DNA from: Castanea sativa
Lineage: Eukaryota; Streptophyta; Magnoliopsida; Fagales; Fagaceae
Direction: 5' to 3'
NCBI RefSeq assembly: GCF_040712315.1
Contig: NC_134013.1
Span: forward strand, 88,356,001-88,420,000
DNA: 64,000 bases
Under the pieces are notes generated by a model. That model made no database searches and was not told the DNA's origin. It worked only from the letters and a program-made list of their open reading frames with translations. The first letter of the stretch is position 1; the number at the start of each line of letters is the position of its first letter. Positions 12,814 through 24,644 of the stretch are shown here, in pieces. A program made the translations under genes and the position numbers.

Positions 12814-13520
12814 TTTTAAATGATATAAGTTTGTTTATTTTCGATGAAATCCAAGCCAATTATTTACATTTTTTGCTAAAAGAATTGTTAAATGATATAA
12901 GTTTGTTTATTTTCGATAAAACCTAAGCCATTTACTTTTATGTTTTGTTAAAGAGCAAGACTTAGGTACAGTACCTAAGTGTTATTCCTTAGGTTCCCCT
13001 TTTAACATTCTGTCATGTGGATTTTTTCTCATAGGATGGAAATGTATTTTTTAATTAAGTAGCCACATAACTAAATCTTAAAAAGAGAACCTAAGGAACA
13101 GCATTTAAGGTACTATACCTAAGTTTTGGCATGGCTTAAAAAGTCAACTTTTTTTTTTATTATTCAGCTTATTTTTGTTACCATCCATAGGCTCTACTGC
13201 ACTTTTTTGATACTATTCATGAGTCCCACCGTACTATTTTAACTACCTTTTAGTTTTATCTATAGTATTTTTAACAAAAAAGTTTTTGGTTTCAGTTAAA
13301 TAAGTTGTTCCCAAACGAACACATATTATTGAAAACATATCAAAATCATACTTATCGTTTTGATCCGTTTCCAATACTATATATTGTAAAAACAATTCTT
13401 TTAACAAAACATATAAGTAAATGGCTTAGGTTTCATAAAAAATAAACAAACTTATATCATTTAACAATTCTTTTAGCGAAACAAACAAACTCATATCATT
13501 TAACAATGCTTTTAGCAAAA
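12814..13520. mobile_element. Foldback-type element with about 130 bp inverted ends and nested MITEs
   Basis: The left arm (12814-12953) contains aatgatataagtttgtttat twice and then cctaagccatttac. The right arm (13398-13520) is its reverse complement in the same order, including both internal repeats. Between the arms lie a smaller inverted-repeat element (12955-13127) and part of a MITE of the 28.3 kb type (13180-13325). No coding sequence is present. Class and target duplication are not resolved. Confidence 0.7.
12955..13127. mobile_element. Short MITE with about 45 bp terminal inverted repeats
   Basis: The left end reads acttaggtacagtacctaag, then ttccttaggttc. The right end is the near reverse complement, with gaacctaaggaa followed by ggtactatacctaag. 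The whole could fold into a hairpin with a loop of about 80 bases. It lies inside the larger foldback element. Confidence 0.75.
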
Positions 13521-15590
13521 CGAATACTTGATTGTTATAAACAGAAAAAACAAAAACAAAACAAAACAAAACAAAAACAAAACAAAACAAAAAAACGAAT
13601 ACTTGATTCAAGATTCAGTAGTATCCATTAATGTTTTTTTCTTTCTTTTTTCTCTTACAATTTGTATAACTTATAAATAAACAATTAATGTTATCGCAAG
13701 TTACATCATTCTTTAATTCAAAGGACCAAATCGTTGCAAAAATTAAAAATTAGTTCAATTCAAAGTGTTTTCACCTTATTTATATAAAATGAGTGTAAAG
13801 TTATGCTTGAGATATGGTTAGTGTAAATCTTATTAATGTTGTACCATTTTATTTTTATAGAATCAATGCTATAGCATTTATTAATTTATTATATTAAATG
13901 ATTATTTTGACAAACTCTTCTTTGGATTTTATGGTCTTCTCATGCATATTGTCTGTATTTGCAAAATATTATTTTTTTAAAAATGGAGAATGATAACTTG
14001 TTCATTTATAAAAATGGGTTTTACTAATGTATGCCTTTAGAGTATATATTAATAAAACCATTTTATGAAGCTTTTTATAGAAAAATGAAAAAGTAACTAA
14101 CTTTCTTGGCAATTTTTTCAATTTTCTATAAAAAGTTTTATAAAATAGATTATTAATGTATACCTTGAGGCCAAGGGCATACATTAACCAGACCCGAAAT
14201 AAAATATTCATAATTTAGGATTGTGGTTTGATCATGATTGGCCTTTTATTACACATAAACTTTAGCATGAAGAGAACATGTCATATAATAAACCATTTAA
14301 AAAAATATTAAGCATTTTTTTAACCTTTTGTTAAAATAATTACATTAAATTTAACTTGAAAACATGCGTACACACACAAATGTATGTATATGAGGGTCAG
14401 AGGGTGTGAGAGCGAGAGGTATAAAATTCGTGCATGTTGCATGAGATGGTGTTCTTTTTTCTTTTTTTTGAGGAAGATGAGATGGTATTCTTAAAAGACA
14501 AATTTTATGACAAATCTTATATTTTGACCTTTCAACCAATTCATATGGCATATTAATGATATGTAAGAAAGAAAATCATACTATGCTTTCTGTTTTTAAA
14601 ATTATTTTATGTCATGCAAGATTAAATTAATACGTTGGAAGTTTCTGATGCAATACATGAATAATGTTTCATGTGATTAACTTCGAGATATTGATGAAGT
14701 GACATTATATTTTAATTCTAGATGCATAAATTCACAAATTTATGATATTTAAAATTTTAAACACATCCAATCCTTAAGAAATTAGAGCAACAATTAATAA
14801 CATGAATACACATTTAACATAGCCTAATGCAACACTTTTTTTTTTTTATAGAGTTTCAACCGGATTTTAGTACAGGCGGAGATTGAACTCCAAATATCTT
14901 ATTCAAGCATTAAAAAATTTACCAGTTGTGCTAATTAGAACCCACGATTATACTCTCTAAAAATGAGACAATTCTCACCATCTAGCCTCTATACTCACAT
15001 GGTTTCCTCATGCTTCTGAGGTCATTTTTTGTTGTTGTCATTATTGGTCAACGTGACACACAAAATATAGGTGGTTTAGGGCCATTTCAAAGCTATTTGA
15101 AGCCTAACGATTATAAATGAGCATTTTTGTTTAAATATCATTTAGATAATATTTAGTTAATGTTTTATATTATACAACAACAACAAAGTATCGGTTTCAA
15201 AATTTGGGGTTGGCTATATATATTTGACAAATTAGATTTGGCCAGTCACATGAATTTATTTTCTCAATTTTATCGTATTTGTAGCCGTGCTCTCTGTTAC
15301 TTTCCTATTTATATGTCTTTTTTTTTTCCTTACGTCTACTAAAGTCATTTTTGGTCTTCCTCTTTTTTTTTTTTTTTTCTCCCTTAACTTGGATCAACTC
15401 ACTTTTTCTTACTAATTCATTCCTCACTCTTCTTTAAATAGTTAATGTTATATATATTTTATTATTTAATTAAAATTCATTATTATGACTTTTCAATATG
15501 ACTAATTTACTTAAAGGTTTATAAAAATTTAAAATACAAACTTTAAGGGTAATTTGGCTGGATTTCTATTAATCTATAATTTTTTAGCCT
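13521..15590. other. Gene-free AT-rich DNA with simple repeats
   Basis: Contains an (AAAAC)n stretch at 13546-13592, several T runs, and a degenerate repeat-derived segment at 14870-14945 (ggagattgaactcc, accagttgtgctaatt). An inverted pair, ttatagaaaaatgaaaaagt and tttttcaattttctataaaa, lies at about 14074-14130. I see no gene. Confidence 0.6.
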
Positions 15591-15969
15591 TAATCTATTC
15601 TATACTATATATAAGAAAATTCCTCTCTTTGAATTGGACTTTTATATGGTTCAAAAGTACCCTCATTAATGAAGGGTAACTTCATTTAGAAAAAGAGTCA
15701 TAAATGTCAAATGACAAATTTCATTTTAAATTAAAAAAGAGAATTCCTAAAATTTAAGATTTTTTTCTTTCATGTTCAAAAAAGAAATTACAATTACTAC
15801 TTATTTCTAAAGTTTATCTTTTTTATTTGTTTGAAAAATTAAAAAAAATTCAAATTAAAATAAATGCAAATTATTAACTTTTACAAAAAAAAAAAAAAAC
15901 CTCTGAGCATGTGCAACACGTGTGCTTTGTATTATTTATAAATTCAAGTACTAACCGCTGAATCATACA

Positions 15970-16392
15970 CAAAAAAAGCGGGGAATAGATTCGTGGGCTC
16001 GATAACTTGTAATAGAACTGATCCTTGATAGGAATATTAGTTAGTATCGTATAGCGTCAACGAATGGGGTGAGTTCATTAAAAATTCAAAGACGAAAAAA
16101 TGGCAAAAAAGAAAGCATTCATTCCCCTTCTATATCTTGCATCTATAGTATTTTTGCCCTGGTGGATCTCTCTCTCATTTACTAAAAGTCTGGAATCTTG
16201 GGTTACTAATTGGTGGGATACTAGGCAATCCGAAATTTTTTTGAATGATATTCAAGAAAAGAGTATTCTAAAAAAATTCATAGAATTAGAGGAACTCTTA
16301 TTCTTGGACGAAATGATAAAGGAATACCCGGGAACACATCTAGAAAAGCTTCGTATCGGAATCTACAACGAAACGATCCAATTGATAGTAAG
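15970..16392 (+). pseudogene. cemA: Nuclear copy of plastid DNA: upstream spacer and 5' third of cemA
   Basis: CemA is a chloroplast inner-envelope protein. Here the plus strand carries its N-terminal part from the ATG at 16100: [20 protein letters not shown], then [16 protein letters not shown], [16 protein letters not shown] and [18 protein letters not shown], up to about ETIQLI (16386). The preceding 130 bases look like the plastid spacer before cemA (ttgataggaatattagttag). Homology stops where a (TA)n microsatellite begins, and no other plastid gene follows. The block is more GC-rich and open than its surroundings. It lacks the membrane-spanning C-terminal part, so it cannot make CemA. 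Confidence 0.88.
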
Positions 16393-16399
16393 ACTAGAT

Positions 16400-16510
<111 letters not shown>

Positions 16511-16564
16511 ATTCACATTTAACAAAAAAAAAATCACTTAATCCCTCCACATTTACAAATTCTC

Positions 16565-16625
16565 TCTAGTTGGGACCTAGGCTATGGCCTAAGTGGCCTA
16601 GGCCTAAGGCTGGCCCTAGGTGGTT
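16565..16625. mobile_element. Possible right end of a hAT-like element
   Basis: The phrase gcctaaggctggccctagg is close to the inverse of the start of the element at 24645 (cagggctagcccatccctta, then gcctaaggcccc). It may be the orphan right end of a related element. No matching left end or 8 bp target duplication was found nearby. Confidence 0.35.
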
Positions 16626-16959
16626 TTTTTAAGGGATGAGCAAGATCTTGAATGGCACTCTGCTCTAAATTTCAATTTATTTTTCTCTAATGATACTTTC
16701 ATTTGTTTGACTTAGAAGTAGTCTAATAAACAAGCCAAGCTTTGTTAAGTAGTCAATGTTCAAGCTTAGCTTGACAACAAAAGTAAAATGCTTAAGCATG
16801 AAAGATCATTTTTTTCATTAGTAGAATAAGATATTTTGACTTCTAAAGAGTACTAACTATCACACATCCATGTGCATAACAACTCTTATGACTTTGGATG
16901 AATTTACAAAAGGTTACCCAATATTTATTTATACATAATAATTTTTTGAAAGCTCATAA

Positions 16960-17170
16960 AAAGTAACCAAGGAACGCTATTTCACGAAAAACAAAGGCAC
17001 CTATCTTATAATCTAATTTTATCAAATTTAATAATTTATCATTTTAAATAGCTCCCCATTTAAATAAAACATTGTTTAGGAAAATATACTATATAGTATT
17101 TTTACCTTACTTAAGTATTGATTCAATTTATTGACTCCCATCCAAAACCAAATATTTTAACACTAGCCTC
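16960..17170. repeat. Dispersed repeat, second copy at about 48.9-49.14 kb
   Basis: This stretch (atctaattttatcaaa, caccatttaaat-like, ccatccaaaaccaaatattt) aligns in order with 48880-49141. The copy here is uninterrupted after aatatttta, where the 49 kb copy has a MULE insertion, so it works as a natural empty site. The nature of the older repeat is unknown. Confidence 0.65.
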
Positions 17171-18029
17171 ATCACATGTGTTTGCGCGTGCAATGAGACT
17201 TTTTTTTACATTAATTGATATTGTTTTACACATCTCAAATTAATACCTTTTTACAACTGTTTTCAACAATATTCTTATATGTTTAGTAGAAAATCAGTAC
17301 TTTTATTCAGGAAATATAAAAAAGAATACAACTTGCAATCTCTGTTGGAACAGTAATGTCAAAGCTCAATCAAGTGATCTTGCTTTCTTTGCTAGATTAT
17401 AAGCTTCCTTGCCTTTGTACTTGTTGAAATCAGAGCAGCTCCAGAAGCAAAAATTAAAACAATAAATATCTTAAACTCACGTATAATATAATTAAATAGA
17501 AAGAAAAAATTATATTATGTTAGGTTCTAAATAATAATTAACTTAAGTAGGCTAATAAATTAGGTTAAATGTATTGTGTTTTCAGGAGTCTAAACACTCT
17601 AGGTTATATGGAGAAATAAGAGTGAATGATATTTCAGCTGCAGTGAGTTTTTTCACTATAGGATTTTTGTGTGATTATCTTATCTCAAAGAGCTTAACTA
17701 AAAAGTTTAAAGTTGCCAACGTCCATTTTAGTTCCTACAAATTAGGACATAAAAGTTAAAGTGTCTAACGTTTATTTGAATGTTAAAATCATTTTTCTTA
17801 TCCACCTTAGTGCCTCCACTCATAACTCATTATTTTTGAGAAATCTCAATTGCATACTTGATCAAGTCAAATCCTACACAACTAAATATGCCCAAACCAT
17901 GCAATTTCATTATTCATTTAACTTTATTAATAATTATTATTTCATCTACAACATTGTGCAAAGTTCATGCAAAACAATTTCTATTGAGTTTTGACCATTG
18001 CACACATTACACATTGAGGACTATTTGGC

Positions 18030-18390
18030 CACGTGTTTAAATGCAGCTACAGACTAAATTTATAGCCACGTTTAAAAAACGTGGCTATAGTCAAGCTAAA
18101 GCCACATTTTTCAAACGTGGCCATAGTTCTTATTAAAATAATAATAAAATAAAATAGAAAGGTCCTATAGCCACATGTTTAAAATGCGGCAATAGCTCCT
18201 AACCAAAAAATGCGGCTATAAAAATGTAAAAACGTTGCTGTAGATGTATTCTATAGCCGCGTCTTAAACACGTGGCTATTGTTGCATACTTTAAGCTGCG
18301 ATTACTTAAAACGCAGCTCTAGCCCGCTTGTAGCCGCTTTTTGCAAACGCGGCTAAAAAAACGCTGCTATAACCCATGTGGTTTGTAGTA
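18030..18390. mobile_element. CACTA (En/Spm) subterminal repeat region and end
   Basis: The region is packed with direct and inverted copies of an about 12 bp motif around cgtggctatag and gcggctata, spaced 20-40 bp apart, the arrangement of CACTA subterminal transposase-binding arrays. It ends at about 18389 with ggtttgtagta, one base off the inverted CACTACAA terminus. No CACTA transposase and no matching other end was seen, so this is a solo end or a deleted copy. Confidence 0.65.
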
Positions 18391-18411
18391 CTTGCTTCCA
18401 TCTTAATATCC

Positions 18412-19190
18412 TCAGTGATATAACCATGAATGACACTGATCAATGGAGTTGATCTCCTTTATCATAGTGTCATTATCACCCTCAAAAGTTACCCCTTGCA
18501 GACCCATTCGTGCGGCGAAGGCTTCAACTTCCTCCACCATTGATGGCAATAGGAAGCTTGCACGCACTAAGCGCCGCAATAGGCTACCCACTTGAGTCCC
18601 ATAGAACAACCCCAATCCCCGCCTTGTCGGACTCCTTGAAGACAGCACCATTGAAGTTTGCTTTAATATATTCTCCCTCCAGATGCACTTGGAGGTTGTA
18701 TCCTACGAGAACACAATTGCACCGTGTGAACCTGGTTGTGTCTCACATATTCTTGCAATAACTCAAGTGCAAGCAACACTATGGATCTAAAGGGTTGTAC
18801 CATGTATTTCTTGCATTCAGATCTTGTTTCTCCTTCACCACAGACACCATTAACTTTGGTTGGGATTTCTTCATTCAGAGCTCATCAAGGGCTTCACCTT
18901 GTCTAGGAGTTGTAGATCCCATACTACAATCCATAATCTTTATTGCTGGTCACTGGGAAGAGCCATAAGGTTGTAACACCAGCCGTTGGTTCTCCATAAG
19001 CAACGGCATTATAAATTAGCTTTGGCTTCATGGTTCAAAAATACCTCCTTAACCAAAGACCCTCTCCATCGATCTCATAGTGTTTTCCACTACCAGTTGG
19101 TTTACTGTGGCACCTTGTGGTAGAAGCCTTAGTGGAGTTAACCCAAAGAGGAAGATTTCACAAAATGTACATCCAAATCCAAAAGCTTGT
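18412..19190 (-). mobile_element. LINE ORF2 remnant, RNase H-like C-terminal part
   Basis: Minus-strand frames give pieces in LINE order: LLPQGATVNQLV near 19120, YFLNHEAKA and NGWCYNLMALPSDQ (about 19060-18950), then YIKANFNGAVFKESDKAG with VVLWDSSG (about 18670-18600), and finally LLPSMVEEVEAFAARMGLQ with VTFEGD (18540-18480). Several frameshifts and stops separate them. It lies directly beside the CACTA end. Confidence 0.7.
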
Positions 19191-19689
19191 GTTGGGGGAA
19201 CCAAAATTTGACTACTTGTGATCATTCTAAAAACAAGCCCGCGAGAGTAATGTTCAATACCATAAAAGACTTGAATGTTTCTCCAAGTAACATCTTATCC
19301 AATAAGTAACATTTTAAGTGGTATTAATATTAATATTTACATATCACCTTTGCTCATGTCAATATTTTATATCTATTACTTAGGGTGCGTTTGTTTCACT
19401 GGTAAATCAGTTTCAGAAAATATTTTACACATTTGCGTGTGTTTGGCAGCAACTAAAAATTTGGTCAAACTGAAAATCACTTACACTTTGACCATAAAAT
19501 ACCTTTCCCCACCCATAAAGCTATTTCCATTTTTATTTTACCTTTAATTCATTTCTTCCTCTCACGCACTCTCTCGGGTTCTCACACTCTCCCTCACGCC
19601 AGTCCGAGCTCCACACTCTCCCTTACGTCAGTCCAAGCTCCACCTACAGTCCGACGAGCGCCGTCACTCTCCCATAGTGAGTTTCCTCC

Positions 19690-19918
19690 ACTGTTTCTCA
19701 TCATTTCAGTCCGACCCAGCCTCTACAATAGCCAATCCACACACCTCCGACCCACCCTCTACAGAAGCCGATCCACCCACCTCCAACCCACACACTACGA
19801 AAACCGACCCACACACCTCCGACCCACCCTCTACAAAAGCCGTTCCACCCACCTTGACCCACACACCTCCGACGCACCCTTTATAAAAGCCGACCCACAC
19901 CTTCGAGCCACCCTCTAC
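19690..19918. repeat. Minisatellite in the left part of the Harbinger element
   Basis: Imperfect repeats of about 27 bp built on cacctccgacccaccctcta followed by caaaagccgac occur roughly seven to eight times. On the plus strand they read as a periodic DPPST and TSDP peptide, but no start or splice context supports a real protein. Confidence 0.75.
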
Positions 19919-19923
19919 AAATG

Positions 19924-19925
<2 letters not shown>

Positions 19926-19988
<63 letters not shown>
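19926..19988. repeat. (CT)n(AT)n compound microsatellite
   Basis: A pure CT run of about 17 units passes directly into about 14 AT units. Confidence 0.95.
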
Positions 19989-19992
<4 letters not shown>

Positions 19993-20748
19993 TAGATTAT
20001 TTATTTAAATACATATTTAATTATTTATTTACTTTTTTTAATTATCTAGTTATTTATTTAATTATTGATTTCAGAAATTAACTTTTGTTGGTGTTACAAT
20101 TATACAAAAATAGGAATGCAATGTGATTTGTTGGTGTTAAAGCTCATTTAAGTGCTTTTCTTGATGTTTTTGTTGATGGGTATTCTACTATTAGACACTT
20201 AAAATAGGGGTATGGTTAATATAGTAGATTATTATTAAAGGGGAATTAAACATTTTATGGCTTCTTAGAATGGTTTTGATTTCACCTGTCCAAAAAAAAA
20301 ATACTACAGATTGCTTGAATGTTTGGGAGTTGGCTGGTTTGTATACAATAAAATATTGATTGTGATGGTATTATGTTGTGTACGTTGTTGATGTTACAAT
20401 TATACAAAAATATATGTGCATAAATTTTGGTACTCGTTATGACTGTGATTTGTGAACTGTCTGATCAATGTATATGGCACCTTGTGAATACTGTGGACAC
20501 ACTGCCACAATGGTTGTGTTTTTTTCCTTGATCTTGAACTGGGCTTGTTATAACATTTATATGAATTTGGATTGTTTAACAAACTTTAAGCATGGTTGTA
20601 TATAGTGATTGTGTTAGAGATCATGGTTGTTGTGTTGGTTGACAGGGTGTGCTCTGCTATTTTCTGTTTGTGGCTGTTTTTATATACAATGTAATCAAAA
20701 TCATGCTTGTTTACATACCTCTTAGACCACAGTGTTTGTGATTTTTTA

Positions 20749-22101
20749 GATGAAGAAAAAAAACCAAAGCAACAGTTCTTGCCTCAATTGCATCTGTCCT
20801 CCTTGTGGGGGTTGCATTGGTAAGGAAATTGCAACGTAGACGATTTCCTAGGGCCTTATGTTAATCATGCAGCCGAAAGAGAGCATTACATAAATAGTAT
20901 TCTGCATGGAAGTGAGAGACTTTGTGTTAGTCAAATTAGGATGAAGCCTATAGTTTTCCATCACTTATGTCACATCCTTATTGAGGGGGAGCACATACGC
21001 CCAACTACGCACATGTCCGTTATGGAGCAAGTGCTAATTTTTTTTTACACATTATTGGTCATAATGTGAGGTTTCGTGTAATTGGTAGTCGGTTCCATAG
21101 ATAGACTGAGACTATTCATAGATACTTCAACGTCATCCTTAGGAGGGTCTTGAAATTATATAAAGCTCTAATAAGACTGCCTAGCGAAGATACACCCCCA
21201 GAGATAATAGATAGCAGAAGGTTCTACCCATATTTTAAGGTAAATGTTGCGACTTGTGTATATGTGTAAATTGTGAAGATTTGTTGAATTTTAAATCATT
21301 ATATCCGTCAAAAATTAGGATTGTGTTGGAGCGATAGATGGTACACATGTTCGTGCATTTGTGCCACCTGAAATACAAGGAAGGTTTCGTGGTTGCAAAG
21401 ATGGAACCACGCAAAATGTGTTAGCTGCCATTAGTTTTGATTTGAAGTTCACTTATGTATTGGCTAGATGGGAAGGCAGTGCACATGATTCACGTGTGTT
21501 AGATGATGCATTTGCTAGGCTAGGGGGATTTTCAATTCCCTCAGGTATTATAGGATTACTTCACATTTTGGGTTTATTAGTTTAATAAATTTTGTGCATT
21601 TTTCTAAGCATAGTAGTGATTTGGTTTTATTTTTGAACATATGTAGGTAAGTATTATCTTGGTGATACTGGGTATGGTAATAAAAATGAAATTTTGTCAC
21701 CCTATTGAAGTGTGCGATATCACTTGAAAGAGTTTAGTGATCGTCCTCCTAAGAATGAACGAGAATTGTTCAACCTCCGACACTCTTCCTTGAGAACTAC
21801 CATTGAGCGAGGGTTTGGAGTGTTGAAGAAACGTTTTCGAGTGTTGGATGCAGAACCATTTTGGTCTTTTGAAACCCAAGTAAAAGTAGTATTAGCATGT
21901 TGTGTGATTCATAATCACAGTATGGGGGTTGATCCTGCTGACTATATTATGGAAGCTGCAATGAACCAAGTAAAGTGTAGTGGCTCCCAACAAGAAATAC
22001 AGCCATGTAGGGAATCTGTTAAAGACAGTAAAGTGTGGAATGCTAAGAGAGATGAGATATACCAGGCTATGTGGTCTGATTATACTAGGAGTGGAGAATA
22101 G
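20749..22101 (+). pseudogene. Harbinger DDE transposase (DDE_Tnp_4 type), broken
   Basis: The intact enzyme would cut and rejoin the transposon ends. The N-terminal part is recognisable as HAAEREHYINSILHGSE and RMKPIVFHHLCHILIE near 20870-20980. The catalytic core follows from about 21317: CVGAIDGTHVRAFVP (first Asp), WEGSAHDSRVLDDAFARLGG, an intron, KYYLGDTGYGNKNEILSPY (21651-21705) and TTIERGFGVLKKRFRVLD (the Glu, 21800-21848). A conserved tail VVLACCVIHNH ends at the stop at 22101. Stops occur in the 20840-21300 stretch and after ILSPY, so it is inactive. Two likely introns (about 21240-21317 and 21545-21646) fit GT/AG signals. Confidence 0.85.
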
Positions 22102-22366
22102 TACTTTATTTAGATTTCTATGATTGTCATATGTACTGTATTTTTGTTTTCTGTATGATCAATCTATTTACTATAGACTTCTAGTGGTGTAAGAATAATT
22201 ATTTTTAACATTACATTGTTATTTCCAGTAGTTGTTTCGTTCTGTTGTGTACATCTATAATCATGGTTGTATGTGTGTTTGATTTGTTGTTCATATGCAC
22301 AATAATTTGAAAATTCTACTCCCATTATTAAATGCTAGTCTCACTATACAATTATTATATGTAATA

Positions 22367-23614
22367 ATGTCCAAAGGGAAAGAAAAGGTGGGTAGTAAGT
22401 AGTTCCGATGGTTGTCACCAATGCACACGACCATGCTAACTGTACTTGCCAAATAGGCCGCGAAGGGCAACAAACCCTCGAACACTTTTAAGGTTGGCTC
22501 CTTTGCAACTGTAGCCAAGGCAGTATCGGAACAATTTGGGGTCGAGTGCCACCCCTCGTATGTTAAGAATCAGATGCATACTTTGAGGACAATGTGGACT
22601 ACCATTCAAACTCTTCGAAAGAAGAGTGGGTTTGGTTGGGATGATAACTTAAAAATGATCACGTGCGATGCGAAGACGTACTAGGAGGAAGTTATGGTAT
22701 GGCTTCCAACTATATTTTCTTAATATAAATGATAATGTATATTTTTTTTGGCTTTTATAATATATGAATTGAGAACAAGACAAGGCTGACTTAGTACCCT
22801 CTTCATATGAAAATTATAGTGTCATTCTTTTTAGGATTCCATTGCTTTACAAATGTAACTTTCATGTGAGGATCTATTGTAAAATCTAGTGTTAGCATTT
22901 GTGTATTGTATTTTCTATTGTTCCTATCCCATAAATTATGGGTTATGTCTCTTGTGGTAATAACAGCTTTTTTTATATATTATAATTCACATAAATCATC
23001 TAATGACATCTATATTGAATTGAATATTGAATTTATGAGTGAAGTGATTATTGCATTGTTATTGTATGTTGCTTTCTCCCTTACAGACACATCATAAGCA
23101 TGCTGATTTTTTGAACAAGAGGATAGAGATTTACAATGAGTTGGCCATTGTAGTGGGCAAGGATATGGCCACAGGTAGCTTTGCTAAGTCATATGTTGAT
23201 ATTGACACAGAGTAAGACAATGCGGAGAGCACTGAGATGGTGACTAATAATGGGGAGGAGGGTGTGGTGGATAAGAGGAAGAATGTGGTAGAATCGTCCA
23301 CCACTAGGTCCACAATTTCGAAGTCCCGCAAAAGAGGCCGCGCACCTCCCTCTAATGATAGTGTTCTAACTGATCTTTTTGATCAGCTTAAGGAAATTGA
23401 TGTGGCCTTGAAAGAAATCAACCAGGGGCCTGTTGATTTTAATAGTCTTTACTCTGAGGTGATGACTATGGCGGCAGATGGGTATAGTGAAGATATGCTC
23501 GCAACTGCCTTTGACCATTTGTGTGAAAGTAAGAAGGCAGCTAGGGGGTTTTTGGCCAAGAATGCTAAGTTGAGGAAGCTTTGGATGGATAGTTATTTGT
23601 TCACTCAACTCTGA
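22367..23614 (+). pseudogene. Myb/SANT-like second protein of the Harbinger element, broken
   Basis: In two-gene Harbinger elements this partner binds DNA and works with the transposase. Exon 1 (from the ATG at 22367 to about 22695) reads GSFATVAKAVSEQFGVECH, then SYVKNQMHTLRTMW and GFGWDDNLKMI, the Myb_DNA-bind_3 pattern. Exon 2 (about 23088-23614, after cttacag) begins HKHADFLNKRIEIYNELAIV and ends ARGFLAKNAKLRKLW and MDSYLFTQL. In-frame stops near 22411, 22456, 22681 and 23211 destroy the protein. The last 125 codons (23237-23611) are open, suggesting moderate age. Confidence 0.8.
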
Positions 23615-23680
23615 CTTGTCTGTTTGGTGTTAACTGTGATGGTAGTAGCTTTAGGGATTGTGTGTGATGTAGTACTAGTA

Positions 23681-23775
23681 TTCACCTAACATTGTATTAT
23701 ATATGTGACAATTGTATTATCGGTAAGCATTCACCTAACATTGTATTATATATGTGATAATTGTATTATCGGTAA
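23681..23775. repeat. Two-copy tandem repeat of about 47 bp
   Basis: The block attcacctaacattgtatta, then tatatgtga, then attatcggtaagca occurs twice in succession with one or two differences. It lies in the 3' part of the Harbinger element, after the second gene. Confidence 0.85.
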
Positions 23776-24250
23776 GCAAGCTATGTATGTATTTATAACC
23801 TGTAGGATGTGAACTCTTTTGTATTATTGGGACGATACAATTGCCCAAGTTATGTATGGTGACTTTAAGCATGTACTGCACATGTGTACTATTCAGATAC
23901 CACGTGTAGGTATCAATTTTGTACACCATAGATGTGTAATGCCAATGATGAAAGTACATTATGTGCATTTTGATATAAATATTATGGGTATATTCGGATG
24001 CTCTTTGTTGATGTTGAAGTCGATGATTATTTTTGTGATGCTTTTTGCAAATGTTGAAGTGGATGATTATTTTTGTGCTATTACAGGTTCGTCTAGGCAA
24101 TGCAGGTGTTTATTTGTAAGGCATTTTATATTTTTCGTAAAATGTGTGAACAAACCAAACATGCAGGTGTTAGGTTCCAATTTAACACATAGCCTAAATG
24201 TTGGGGACCAAACTGATTATTAACCCTTTTTAATGGTATTAATTTTTTTT

Positions 24251-24290
24251 ACTAGTTGAAAAGTCTAGTGCATTGCATGGTTTTGGTCAT
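24251..24290 (-). mobile_element. Possible Helitron 3' end
   Basis: Read on the minus strand, a hairpin-prone ccatgcaatgcactag is followed by cttttcaactagt. That is the usual layout at Helitron 3' ends: a GC-rich palindrome a few bases before a CTAG-type end. No 5' TC end was identified with confidence on the other side. Confidence 0.3.
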
Positions 24291-24644
24291 AAATTTATCG
24301 GATGATAGGTTATATATTTTTTTAATAGAAATAATGACTAAAGGTTACATAATTTATAGAATATATAATTTCATTGAGAAAACAATAATTAAATGTTGCA
24401 TAATTTCATAATTCTCATCTATATCATAATTAAGAACAACAAAAATTTTGAGTATACAATGTTTTTGAGAAACTAGATGTAAGACTGGTATTTAATTTGA
24501 GCAAATCTAACCTAAAGTTGCATGAATCCAATTTAACATAAGGGTGAAAGTTACTACTACATTACTTAGAGTTACATAATTATTTGTACCTGATTGTAGT
24601 TCAAAGCCTTGGCACTTGGATCCATAGCAGTAAGCACCCCCACC

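Larger units (their letters stand above)
19383..24169 (+). mobile_element. PIF/Harbinger transposon with both genes, decayed
   Basis: The left end gggtgcgtttgtttcac is preceded by TTA (19380-19382). A degenerate right end (gtgaacaaaccaaacatgca, then ggtg) is followed by TTA at 24170-24172. TTA/TAA target duplications and GGG-starting ends are usual for this superfamily. Inside, on the plus strand, are a DDE transposase pseudogene and a Myb/SANT-like pseudogene, the two genes of autonomous plant elements. The left 600 bp has a proline/threonine-coding minisatellite and a (CT)n(AT)n run. Total length is about 4.8 kb. The left end is more certain than the right. Confidence 0.75.

Noticed and set aside
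19677..19900. Possible proline/threonine-rich protein (DPPST repeats)
   Set aside because: It is a translated minisatellite inside the Harbinger element; both strands are open there for the same reason.
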